64,000 nucleotides of DNA, taken from NCBI RefSeq assembly GCF_003051085.1, contig NZ_QAOM01000002.1, positions 124,001 to 188,000 of the forward strand, in the 5' to 3' direction. The notes beneath the pieces were generated by a model, which saw nothing but the letters and a program-made list of their open reading frames with translations, did no database searches and was not told the DNA's origin. The DNA is from Trichococcus patagoniensis. Its GTDB lineage: Bacteria; Bacillota; Bacilli; Lactobacillales; Aerococcaceae. The first letter of the stretch is position 1; each line of letters opens with the position of its first letter. A program made the translations under genes and the position numbers. This document shows, piece after piece, positions 25,950-33,798 of this stretch.

Positions 25950-26699
25950 ATGATAACTTTAAAATCTGAACGCGAAATTCAAGCTATGGAAGAGTCTGGA
26001 GCGATTTTGGCGGGTGTCCATGAGGAATTGCGCGGTTTCATCAAGCCGGGCTTGACTACGATGGAGATCAATAACTTTGTGCAGTCGCGCATCGAAGCGG
26101 CTGGCGCCATCTGCGAACAAATCGGTTTCGAGGGGTACGAGTTTGCGACTTGTACGAGCGTCAACGACGAAATTTGCCATGGCTTCCCGGGCAAATATGT
26201 ACTGAAGAACGGCGATTTGATCAAGGTCGATACGGTCGTGAACTACAAAGGTGCCATGTCCGATTCATGCTGGAGTTATGTGGTCGGCGAAGCTACACCG
26301 GAAGTGAAACGTCTGATGGAAGTGACCGAGAAAGCATTGTATCTAGGCATCGAGCAGGCGAAAGCAGGCAACCGTGTGGGTGATATCGGCCATGCAATCC
26401 AAACTTACGTCGAAAGCGAAGGTTTCTCTGTTGTCCGCGAGTTCATCGGCCACGGCATCGGACCGACGATGCACGAAAGCCCGTCCATTCCGCATTACGG
26501 TGATGCCGGTAAAGGATTGCGCTTGAAAGAAGGAATGACGATTACGATCGAGCCGATGGTCAATACAGGCGTTTGGAAGTCCAAAATGGACGATAACGGC
26601 TGGACTGCCCGCACAAAAGACGGCGGCTTGAGCTGCCAATTTGAGCATACGATCGCGATCACCAAAGAAGGCGCGAAAGTATTGACGCAACAAAAATAA
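25950..26699 (+). CDS. map: Type I methionine aminopeptidase
   Basis: This essential cytoplasmic enzyme removes the initiator Met from new proteins. The 249-residue protein has all five metal ligands in order: the two Asp in KVDTVVNYKGAMSDS, the His in FIGHGIGPTMHE, and the Glu residues in TIEPMVNTG and FEHTIAIT. It has its own promoter and no functional link to capsule genes; it simply sits between two wzd-wze pairs. RBS GGAAGAGGA precedes ATG 25950. Confidence 0.97.
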   Translation: MITLKSEREIQAMEESGAILAGVHEELRGFIKPGLTTMEINNFVQSRIEAAGAICEQIGFEGYEFATCTSVNDEICHGFPGKYVLKNGDLIKVDTVVNYKGAMSDSCWSYVVGEATPEVKRLMEVTEKALYLGIEQAKAGNRVGDIGHAIQTYVESEGFSVVREFIGHGIGPTMHESPSIPHYGDAGKGLRLKEGMTITIEPMVNTGVWKSKMDDNGWTARTKDGGLSCQFEHTIAITKEGAKVLTQQK

Positions 26700-26766
26700 T
26701 GAATACAGGGACAACTGGCATATTGTATCTTTTTTAGCCCATCTCACATTTACTGGAGGGACATTT

Positions 26767-27501
26767 ATGGAAGAAGAAATTTCATTAGGCGAGATATTCG
26801 CAATCCTGAAGCAGCGTATTTTTTTAATTACTATTTTGGCATTTTTTGGGCTTTTGGTTTCAGCTTTGTACACTTTTTTTGCAGTGACCCCGACATATGA
26901 CGCAACAACCCAAATGTTGGTGAATCATAAGTCTGATACACTCAGTGAAATTCAGCTTGAGGACATCAATACGAATGTGCAGATGATCAGTACATACAAA
27001 GACATCATCAAAGGGCCAGTGATTTTGAAAGAGGTCCAAGAAAAATTGGAGCCTAACTACAGCGTTGGGCAATTAGCCAGTATGATATCCATCAGCTCGA
27101 ATTCAGATTCACAGGTATTTTCTTTGACAGTCACCACGACGAGTCCGACTGAAGCAGCCAACATTGCAAATGAGATTGCAGAGACCTTCCAAACAAGCAT
27201 CGGAAAAATCATGAACGTCGAAAACGTCACGGTTATTTCGGAAGCCACCGTCAATTCCAATCCAATCTCGCCGAACGTGCCAATGAACCTAGTGCTAGGA
27301 TTGCTGGTCGGAACCATGCTGGGTGTAGGCATCGCCTTCTTGCAAACTTTCATGGACAATACGCTGAAGGACAACCAATTCATTTCGCAGAAGATCGGCT
27401 GGCTGGACCTCGGCGTCGTATCAGAGATAAAAAAGGAAGAATTCACAGCAATAACCCAGTTTAATGCGCTGGAAACGGCAAATGATCGAATCGGAGGCTA
27501 A
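26767..27501 (+). CDS. wzd: Wzd/CpsC chain-length and kinase-activator protein, copy 2
   Basis: The 244-residue protein has a short cytoplasmic start (MEEEISLGEIFAILKQR), two membrane helices (about 20-42 and 178-200), a Wzz outer domain and a short C-terminal cytoplasmic tail. It is paralogous to copies 1 and 3: the stretch DINTNVQMISTYKDIIKGP nearly matches DIDSNVQMINTYKDIILGP of copy 1. It is spaced three bases from its wze partner. RBS is ACTGGAGGGAC. Confidence 0.92.
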   Translation: MEEEISLGEIFAILKQRIFLITILAFFGLLVSALYTFFAVTPTYDATTQMLVNHKSDTLSEIQLEDINTNVQMISTYKDIIKGPVILKEVQEKLEPNYSVGQLASMISISSNSDSQVFSLTVTTTSPTEAANIANEIAETFQTSIGKIMNVENVTVISEATVNSNPISPNVPMNLVLGLLVGTMLGVGIAFLQTFMDNTLKDNQFISQKIGWLDLGVVSEIKKEEFTAITQFNALETANDRIGG

Positions 27502-27504
27502 AGC

Positions 27505-28212
27505 ATGTTCAGAAGAAAAAACAGTCAACCATTGCAGCAGAGCGCTGCCATCACCATGGCGTTGCCGTCGGCTGCCATCTCTGAGCAGTTCCGTGTGCTT
27601 CGGACGAACATCCGTTTTTCCCTGGTGGACACTAGTCTCCGTTCGCTTGCGATTACTTCGGCAAGCAATAATGTCGGCAAGTCAACTGTCGCCATCAACT
27701 TGGCCATCACAATCGCCCAACAAGGAAAACGTGTCTTGTTGGCCGACTGTGATTTCAGGCGACCGACCATCCATGAACATTTCGCTCTTCCTAATGTGCA
27801 TGGGCTGACGGACTTATTGAACAATCCGACAGGCGTTGTCCAGGATTATGTACAAGCCACTAGATTGGCCGACTTGTCGGTCTTAACAGGCGGTCCTACG
27901 CCGCCAAATCCGGCAGAATTGCTTTCCAGCAGACGGATGCTCCATTTGGAGAAAGAATTCGAGGAGCAATTCGACCTTATCATTTATGATACGCCGCCTC
28001 TTTTAGGGTTTGCGGATGCGCAGATTGTGGCTGGGCGTGCGGAGGGTACCATCTTTGTTGTTCAACATGGGGTTTCGACCAAGGCGGATACTGAGAAGGC
28101 CTCTGAAGCCTTAAAGCGGGTGAATGCTAATGTCTTGGGCGCAGTCTACAATCGCGTACCGGTCAATGCGGAAGATGCAAACCGTCACCATTATTATCAA
28201 AACAAAAGTTAA
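27505..28212 (+). CDS. wze: Wze/CpsD BY-type tyrosine kinase, copy 2 (reduced Tyr tail)
   Basis: The 235-residue protein keeps Walker A (NNVGKSTVAINLA), A' (LLADCDFRRPT) and B (DLIIYDTPPLLG). The C-terminal tail is RHHYYQNKS with only two Tyr, against four in copy 1 and eight in copy 3. It may therefore be less able to autophosphorylate or may be regulated differently. It follows wzd copy 2 at three bases. RBS GGAGG lies within the end of wzd. Confidence 0.92.
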   Translation: MFRRKNSQPLQQSAAITMALPSAAISEQFRVLRTNIRFSLVDTSLRSLAITSASNNVGKSTVAINLAITIAQQGKRVLLADCDFRRPTIHEHFALPNVHGLTDLLNNPTGVVQDYVQATRLADLSVLTGGPTPPNPAELLSSRRMLHLEKEFEEQFDLIIYDTPPLLGFADAQIVAGRAEGTIFVVQHGVSTKADTEKASEALKRVNANVLGAVYNRVPVNAEDANRHHYYQNKS

Positions 28213-28487
28213 TCCAATATCCAAACAAAATGGAAATGGTTATGATTCGTTAACAGCAGCGGGTCTGAATCTTCTGTAAATCGGTCAATTCCAGTGTATC
28301 GTTCAGGAAAAATTGAACGCAAGGGTCAATAAAAATGGTCGAAAAATACTTTTTTTATTTATTTATAGTTATTTTAAGTATGATATAGTACAATTAAAGA
28401 AGTTGACGAGCCTAGGATGTCGTATCTAGGCTTTTTGTTTTCATACGAGAAAAAATTTTTTATAAAATAGATAGCGGGGGATTAATC
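28213..28487. other. 275-bp leader region before wzd copy 3
   Basis: No coding frame is supported. The region becomes very AT-rich after 28320 and holds an extended -10 (TGATATAGT, 28381-28389, or TACAAT at 28389-28394) followed closely by a terminator-like hairpin at 28409. Confidence 0.5.
28409..28440 (+). terminator. Attenuator-like hairpin ahead of wzd copy 3
   Basis: AGCCTAG (28409-28415) pairs with CTAGGCT (28426-28432) and runs into CTTTTTGTTTT. It is a complete intrinsic terminator, but it lies downstream of the likely promoter and 48 bases before the wzd start, so it would stop transcripts before the genes unless overridden. Confidence 0.6.
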
Positions 28488-29225
28488 ATGGAGGAAGAAA
28501 TATCTTTATCTGAAATATGTGCAATATTAAGACAACGGGTCGGCAGAATCATCATTTGGAGCTTGCTGGGTCTATTGCTTACGGGTCTGTACACATTCTT
28601 TTTAGTCACGCCTACTTATCAATCAACTTCCAAAATCGTGGTGAATCAGACACAGAATGCGGAACAGGCGATCACGAACACGGACATCCAGACGAACTTG
28701 AGCCTGATCAACACGTATCAGGGCATCATTAAGGAACCAATCATTTTGCAGGATGTCATCGCAAATACAGGCGCTGAGATTTCCTTGGAGCAGTTGCGAA
28801 ATAAGATATCGGTTCAGACAGAAGCTGATTCACTTGTTTTCGGTGTTACCGTGACCGATGAAAATCCTTACACGGCCGCAGAATTGGCAAATGCGACGGC
28901 TAGTTCCTTCGAGCAAAAAATAGGCAGCATTTTGGATGTCAACAGTGTGACTATCCTTTCGGAGGCTGTCGTAAATACGAATGCTGTTTCACCCAATACA
29001 CCCATGAATTTGGTGTTGGGACTGCTGGTCGGCATGATGATTGGTGTGGGCTTGGCATTCTTGGCTGAATTCATGGATAAAACCGTCAAGGACGAAAGAT
29101 TCATGGAACAGATGGGCTGGGTGAATTTGGGAGCCATTTTGCAGATGAGCGAAGAAGAGGTCGCTTCGACAAGATTCTCGCCAGCAAAAGAAGAGCTGAC
29201 GCGCAAGACAAACAGAATAGCATAG
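28488..29225 (+). CDS. wzd: Wzd/CpsC chain-length and kinase-activator protein, copy 3
   Basis: The 245-residue protein has the same plan as copy 2, with two membrane helices flanking a Wzz outer domain and the tail MSEEEVASTRFSPAKEEL. It starts a cluster of wzd, wze and wzh that resembles the canonical capsule regulatory order. RBS ATAGCGGGGG is weaker than usual here. Sequence divergence from copies 1 and 2 is greater than between those two in the outer domain. Confidence 0.92.
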   Translation: MEEEISLSEICAILRQRVGRIIIWSLLGLLLTGLYTFFLVTPTYQSTSKIVVNQTQNAEQAITNTDIQTNLSLINTYQGIIKEPIILQDVIANTGAEISLEQLRNKISVQTEADSLVFGVTVTDENPYTAAELANATASSFEQKIGSILDVNSVTILSEAVVNTNAVSPNTPMNLVLGLLVGMMIGVGLAFLAEFMDKTVKDERFMEQMGWVNLGAILQMSEEEVASTRFSPAKEELTRKTNRIA

Positions 29226-29237
29226 GGGGGACAGAAC

Positions 29238-29996
29238 ATGTTTGGATCAAACAAAAGAACAATCAAGAAATTGGACAGCCAACAACGCAAAGGTTTGAGC
29301 TTGATTTCCATGATGAAACCAAAATCAGTTATTGCGGAACAATACCGAACTATCCGTACCAATATCCAATTCTCGATGGTTGACCAAGATTTGAAATCGC
29401 TAGTGGTGACTTCTTCGGGTCCTTGGGAAGGAAAATCAACAATCTCCGCCAATCTGGCTTCCGTTTTTGCCGATCAGGGGAAAAAGGTCCTGTTGGTTGA
29501 TGCCGACTTGCGCAAGCCAACTTTGCAGCGCACATTTGGCTTGAACAACAGTGAAGGCTTGACTACGCTATTAACTTCTCCAGATAAAGAGGCCGCCGAT
29601 GTAATCAACAAAATTGAAGGAACCAAGCTATTCGCTTTGACGAGTGGGCCTATTCCTCCGAATCCTTCCGAATTGTTGAACTCGAATCGGATGACGGCCC
29701 TTATTAAAAAGCTCGAACAGGCTTTTGACATAATTATCTATGATATGCCGCCGATCACTTCCGTGACGGATGCGCAGATTATGTCCACGAAAACGGATGG
29801 CGTCATTTTCGTCATTCGCCATGGTGTTTCCCGAAAGGATGCTGTCCATCATGCGAAGGAACTGTTGGAGATGGTGAATGCCAACGTTCTGGGAGTTATT
29901 TTCAACGGTGTCGATTCAAACAGCTATAGTCCTTATGATTACTACGGTTATGGCTACGGCTATGGTTATGACGGTAAGAGCGAAGGTGGGGCCTGA
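29238..29996 (+). CDS. wze: Wze/CpsD BY-type tyrosine kinase, copy 3 (long Tyr tail)
   Basis: The 252-residue kinase has Walker A (GPWEGKSTISANLA), A' (VLLVDADLRKPT) and B (DIIIYDMPPITS). Its C-terminal tail after residue 230 is a Tyr-Gly repeat with eight Tyr (SPYDYYGYGYGYGY), the richest of the three copies. Its stop codon overlaps the start of wzh by one base (TGATG), so kinase and phosphatase are translationally coupled. Confidence 0.94.
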   Translation: MFGSNKRTIKKLDSQQRKGLSLISMMKPKSVIAEQYRTIRTNIQFSMVDQDLKSLVVTSSGPWEGKSTISANLASVFADQGKKVLLVDADLRKPTLQRTFGLNNSEGLTTLLTSPDKEAADVINKIEGTKLFALTSGPIPPNPSELLNSNRMTALIKKLEQAFDIIIYDMPPITSVTDAQIMSTKTDGVIFVIRHGVSRKDAVHHAKELLEMVNANVLGVIFNGVDSNSYSPYDYYGYGYGYGYDGKSEGGA

Positions 29997-30784
29997 TGAT
30001 CGATTTGCATTGTCATCTGCTGCCCGGCATTGATGATGGAGCCCGGACGCTGGAGGATTCCTTGGCGATGGCTGAATTGGCTATTGCTGAAGGCATCACC
30101 CATATCCTTGTGACGCCGCACCATAAAAACGGTAGCTACGAAAATGTGAAAACTGTTATTGAAAAAAAGACGGCTGAGCTGCAAGCGGAGTTCGATAAAC
30201 GGGATATTGCGCTGACCTTATTTCCTGGGCAGGAAGTGCGCCTAAACGGTGAATTGCTTACGGATGTGAATAATGATGAAATTCTTTTTGCCGATTTGGA
30301 TAATCAGTATCTTCTGATCGAATTTCCGACACTGTCGATTCCACACTATGCGGAATCGCTTTTTTTTCAGTTGCATCAGAAAGGCATCACGCCTGTCATC
30401 GTCCATCCTGAGCGCAACCAAGCCGTCATCGCAGATCCGAATACATTGTTGCCGTTCATTGAGAGAGGCGCGCTGGCGCAGCTGACTGCGAGTAGCTATG
30501 TAGGTATCTTCGGGAATGAAATTGCGGAGCTCAGTAGCAGGCTGATTGAAGCGAATCTGGTGCATATCATCGCATCGGATGCGCACAACACGAGAGGGCG
30601 GTCTTTCCACATGCGAGAAGCTTTCGTTAAGCTGGAAGCTGAATTCGGGGGTGAAAGAGCGTTGGACTTCCAACAGAATGCTAAAGCTATTATTAATGGG
30701 GATATGCTCCGGACAGAAGTCCCGATGGAAGTTCTTCATAAAAAACAGAGATTCGGATTTTTAAAGAAGATGTGGGGAAGATAG
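29996..30784 (+). CDS. wzh: Wzh/CpsB PHP-type tyrosine phosphatase
   Basis: This manganese-dependent phosphatase removes phosphate from Wze tails. The 262-residue PHP protein has the metal motifs MIDLHCHLLPGIDDGA, VTPHH, PGQEV, HPERN and ASDAHN in the normal order. It is the only Wzh in the window, so it probably serves all three kinases. It ends the wzd3-wze3-wzh transcript. Confidence 0.95.
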   Translation: MIDLHCHLLPGIDDGARTLEDSLAMAELAIAEGITHILVTPHHKNGSYENVKTVIEKKTAELQAEFDKRDIALTLFPGQEVRLNGELLTDVNNDEILFADLDNQYLLIEFPTLSIPHYAESLFFQLHQKGITPVIVHPERNQAVIADPNTLLPFIERGALAQLTASSYVGIFGNEIAELSSRLIEANLVHIIASDAHNTRGRSFHMREAFVKLEAEFGGERALDFQQNAKAIINGDMLRTEVPMEVLHKKQRFGFLKKMWGR

Positions 30785-30819
30785 GCGAGGCTTAACTTAT
30801 CCAGAAAAAAAGGCAGCTC

Positions 30820-30872
30820 AACAAAATAGTCCGTCAAGTGGTCTTGCATTTTGTTCTCCGGTCTTTTTTTTT
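30820..30872 (+). terminator. Probable terminator after wzh
   Basis: An 8-bp AT-rich stem (AACAAAAT with ATTTTGTT) has a 20-base loop and a T-run seven bases beyond the stem. The stem is weak, so this is tentative. Confidence 0.4.
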
Positions 30873-30993
30873 CGACTTTTCCGAAATGAACTGTAATAGT
30901 CAATATGTATGAAATATTTCTGTTATATTACTAATCACCCTAGCATCTTGAATGTTCCTTCGTTTATTGATAATATTATTAAGATTCCATGAC

Positions 30994-31027
30994 AAGTGCC
31001 CTCGGATAGACAGGTGGGCTTCTTTTT
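30994..31027 (+). terminator. Attenuator-like hairpin ahead of the first LCP gene
   Basis: GCCC (30998-31001) pairs with GGGC (31016-31019) with adjoining imperfect pairs, followed by TTCTTTTT. It lies downstream of the candidate promoter and about 150 bases before the LCP start, the same arrangement as before wzd copy 3. Confidence 0.35.
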
Positions 31028-31175
31028 GCATGGACTGAGACACATTTTATATAGTTATGTTCAATAAAACACTTGATGAACGAGTATTGCTGGCAAGGAC
31101 AAGGCAGAACAGGAGTTATCCTGAGGACAATTGTTTTATGCGCTAATATTCATTCAAGAGAAAGAGGAACGCATA

Positions 31176-32396
31176 ATGAATGAAACCAGAAAAAACAGAC
31201 AAGGGAGAAAAAGGGTATGGAAGGTCATCTTTTCCATTCTGATGGTTGCGATGGTCGGTGTCGTTGCATACTTGTTTAAGGCTTACTCCGACATCGGCAG
31301 CACCGCAGAATCGATCTACAACGAGGTAAGTGTGGTCGAAATGCGGGAAGAATCGATCGAAGTAGAGACGGCAACGCAGCCGATTTCGTTCTTGTTGCTG
31401 GGAGCTGACACGGGTACTGCTGAAGAAGAGCGCTCGGAAACAGGACGCAGCGACACAATCATCGTCTGTACAGTGAATCCGAACACAAAGACAACAACGC
31501 TTTTGAGCATTCCGCGCGATAGCTATGCGGAGATTGTCGGATACAGCGACGTGTACGATTATTACGGTGACTACTATGACAAGATGAACCACGCGTACGC
31601 TTTTGGCGGTACGGAAATGTCCATCAATACAGTCCAGGAATTTTTGAATGTCCCGATTGACTACTATGTTGAGGTGAACTTTGACGGGCTGACGGACATC
31701 GTTGATGCAATCGGCGGTGTCGAAATCACGAGTCCGCTGACATTCGATTTCTATGGTCCGCAATTCATCGAGGGAGAAACAAGGATCCTGAACGGTTTCG
31801 AAGCGCTGCAATTCTCTCGGATGAGAAAACAGGACCCTGAAGGCGACCTCGGCAGACAAAAGCGCCAACAGATGGTCATCAAAGCGATTTTGGATAAAGT
31901 GTTGACGATGGGAACGGTCGTGAACTACAAAAATATCCTGGCCACTTTGGAAGACAATGTCCAATTGAATATGTCAATGGACGAAATCCTTTCAATCGCC
32001 AGCGGTTACCGTAAATCAATGGAGAATTTCCAACAATTCTACGTCGAAGGTGAAGAAGTTTATATCGATGAAATTTACTATTATTATGTAAATCCGGAAG
32101 AACGATTGCGGTTGTCCAACATCCTGCGTGCCGAGTTGGAATTGCCGGAAGTGACAATCGAAGATATCTCGACTTCGGGCAGTGAACCGAATTATGATAC
32201 CCAATCTTCCGCGACGGATTCTTCTTACACGGATACAACGTATGATTCATCCACGTACGGTCAAAGTGACGTCTACACGCCGAATTATTCCGATCCGTAT
32301 TCCGAAGAAGCAACGTACACCGAAGACTACTATACCGAAGAATACTATTATGAAGACACCTATTACGAAGAAGAAGTCTATGACTCGGCTTATTAA
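31176..32396 (+). CDS. LytR-CpsA-Psr (LCP) ligase with acidic tyrosine-rich tail
   Basis: LCP enzymes transfer undecaprenyl-PP-linked polymers to peptidoglycan outside the membrane. The 406-residue protein has an N-terminal membrane helix (about 15-37), a catalytic domain with GRSDTIIVCTVNP and TLLSIPRDSYAEI, and FSRMRKQDPEGDLGRQKRQQ, which holds the conserved Arg cluster. After about residue 325 it ends in an unusual Ser/Thr/Asp/Glu/Tyr-rich tail with many Tyr (for example EDYYTEEYYYEDTYYEEE). The tail is extracellular by topology. ATG 31176 follows GAAAGAGGA. Confidence 0.93.
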   Translation: MNETRKNRQGRKRVWKVIFSILMVAMVGVVAYLFKAYSDIGSTAESIYNEVSVVEMREESIEVETATQPISFLLLGADTGTAEEERSETGRSDTIIVCTVNPNTKTTTLLSIPRDSYAEIVGYSDVYDYYGDYYDKMNHAYAFGGTEMSINTVQEFLNVPIDYYVEVNFDGLTDIVDAIGGVEITSPLTFDFYGPQFIEGETRILNGFEALQFSRMRKQDPEGDLGRQKRQQMVIKAILDKVLTMGTVVNYKNILATLEDNVQLNMSMDEILSIASGYRKSMENFQQFYVEGEEVYIDEIYYYYVNPEERLRLSNILRAELELPEVTIEDISTSGSEPNYDTQSSATDSSYTDTTYDSSTYGQSDVYTPNYSDPYSEEATYTEDYYTEEYYYEDTYYEEEVYDSAY

Positions 32397-32450
32397 GATC
32401 AGGGATTTAATCAGTAAGCGTTCTAAATGCAGAATATGAAAAAGACAGAA

Positions 32451-32476
32451 GGATGGGCCCAACGCCCATCCTTTTT
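32451..32476 (+). terminator. Terminator after the first LCP gene
   Basis: GGATGGGC (32451-32458) pairs with GCCCATCC (32464-32471), followed by TTTTT. Confidence 0.85.
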
Positions 32477-32563
32477 CTGTGGAATGTTGGAACCACTCCA
32501 CCAAAATATCCCGCCGTCCCCAAGCTCCGACCCCCACATCCCCTCCAAACGATCAATCCGCCT

Positions 32564-32622
32564 TTACAATTTTGTTAAGATTGTTATTTTTCCTTTTTCA
32601 TTCGGGATAATTGACTTATACT
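32564..32622 (+). promoter_or_regulatory. Promoter module A of the second polysaccharide cluster
   Basis: TTTTTC (32594-32599) and TATACT (32617-32622) are 17 bases apart. Upstream lies TTTGTTAAG and then TCCTTTTTCATTCG. The same words in the same register occur at 43834-43892 before the second LCP gene, with far less similarity outside this block, so the shared block probably binds a common regulator. Confidence 0.6.
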
Positions 32623-32680
32623 AGAGGGTAATGGGCTTGTTGCGCGCACCACAACAGAAGGGTGTAGCGCCAGTCAATAC

Positions 32681-32697
32681 ATCCTGCCCAGCAGGAT
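32681..32697 (+). promoter_or_regulatory. Leader hairpin next to the GT2 ribosome-binding site
   Basis: ATCCTGC and GCAGGAT form a perfect 7-bp stem with a CCA loop, ending just before the GGAGGAGGA ribosome-binding site. It could affect translation of the GT2 gene. Confidence 0.4.
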
Positions 32698-32714
32698 CGG
32701 GAGGAGGACCTAGG

Positions 32715-33764
32715 GTGAAACCAATGGTCAGCATCATCGTGCCGGTTTACAACGCGGCACCTTACTTAAATCAATGCGTCGACAGCTTAACGAATCAGAC
32801 GCTGAAGGAAATCGAAATCATACTGATAAACGACGGTTCGACGGATGACAGTCTGGCTGTCTGCGTGGCGCTCGCAGCTACAGACGACCGGATCCGCCTG
32901 ATCGACAAGCCGAATGGAGGCGTGTCGGAAGCGCGCAACGACGGACTACGATCCGCGACAGGGGAATATGTGGGCTTCGTCGATCCGGATGATTGGGTGG
33001 ACACGGATATGTACGAACGGATGCTTGCGACGCTGAGGACGGCGCAGGCGGACATCTGCATGTGCAATTATGTCAAAGAAACGAAGGAAGCCACCGTTCC
33101 CGTTTTGATGAAACAAAAGGGGACCATCGAAAAGGAAGCAATCCTCGGGGATATCGTCGCGAACGTCATCGCGAAGCCGAGCTTCCGAAGTGGCGAGACG
33201 GATATTATGGGCAGCGTCTGCCGGCTGCTGATAAACCGTGAGCTGCTCGAAAAAGAGAACATCTGGTTCGACAAGGAAGTCGCCTTCATGGAAGACTTGC
33301 TTGTCTGCGTCGAAACTTTCCTTAAATGCGACCGCATCGCCATCGATGCCGGCGCCTATTACCACTACCGCGTCCACGAAAGTTCGACCGTGATGGCCTA
33401 TAAGCCACATTTCCATCAACGACAGAAACAGGCTTTTGCGAAACTGCAAGAGCTGTTGGTGCGCGAGGGCAAAGTGGCTGCATTGGCACCACGCATGGCG
33501 AACCGCTTCATCATAATCGCCTTGCTGTCACTGGCGAACGAGGCGCATAAGGACAATCCGATGCCGTTCCGCGAGAAAATCCGCAACATCGGTATGATAT
33601 TGGCGGATAATGAATTGGCCGCCAACCTTGAGAAAATCGATTTGGATGCGGTGGAGTCGCGCAAAAAGCTGGAACTGAACCTGATGAAGAGAAACGCGAG
33701 CGTGACACTGTACCTGTACTACCGTGTATTCAACAAAATAAAGGCTGCATTGGGCAAAGGCTGA
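32715..33764 (+). CDS. GT2 family glycosyltransferase
   Basis: The 349-residue enzyme has a GT-A fold: VSIIVPVYNAAPYLNQC at the start, INDGSTDDS, NGGVSEARNDGL and the metal-binding FVDPDDWVD motif (near residue 95), then a helical C-terminal half. It adds one sugar of the second repeat unit in the cytoplasm. GTG 32715 lies 7 bases after GGAGGAGGA; ATG 32724 is too far. It is the first gene of the second polysaccharide cluster. Confidence 0.9.
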   Translation: MKPMVSIIVPVYNAAPYLNQCVDSLTNQTLKEIEIILINDGSTDDSLAVCVALAATDDRIRLIDKPNGGVSEARNDGLRSATGEYVGFVDPDDWVDTDMYERMLATLRTAQADICMCNYVKETKEATVPVLMKQKGTIEKEAILGDIVANVIAKPSFRSGETDIMGSVCRLLINRELLEKENIWFDKEVAFMEDLLVCVETFLKCDRIAIDAGAYYHYRVHESSTVMAYKPHFHQRQKQAFAKLQELLVREGKVAALAPRMANRFIIIALLSLANEAHKDNPMPFREKIRNIGMILADNELAANLEKIDLDAVESRKKLELNLMKRNASVTLYLYYRVFNKIKAALGKG

Positions 33765-33798
33765 TTAGCCGCCCGATGCCACAAGAAAGGGTATTGAG

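Larger units (their letters stand above)
30785..31175. other. 391-bp leader/intergenic region before the first LCP gene
   Basis: No gene is supported. AACAAAAT (30820-30827) and ATTTTGTT (30848-30855), followed by CTCCGGTC and a run of nine T, form a probable terminator for wzh. An extended -10 TGTTATATT lies at 30921-30929. A second hairpin with T-run follows at 30994-31027. Confidence 0.5.

Noticed and set aside
25583-25969. 128-codon plus-strand frame between wze copy 1 and map
   Set aside because: It runs through a terminator and the triple-hairpin element, lacks a ribosome-binding site and overlaps the start of map.
32573-32587. WalR (YycF) box in promoter module A (TGTTAA plus TGTTAT)
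   Set aside because: The half-sites start 9 bases apart instead of 11, and the second half is not kept as TGTTA in module B.
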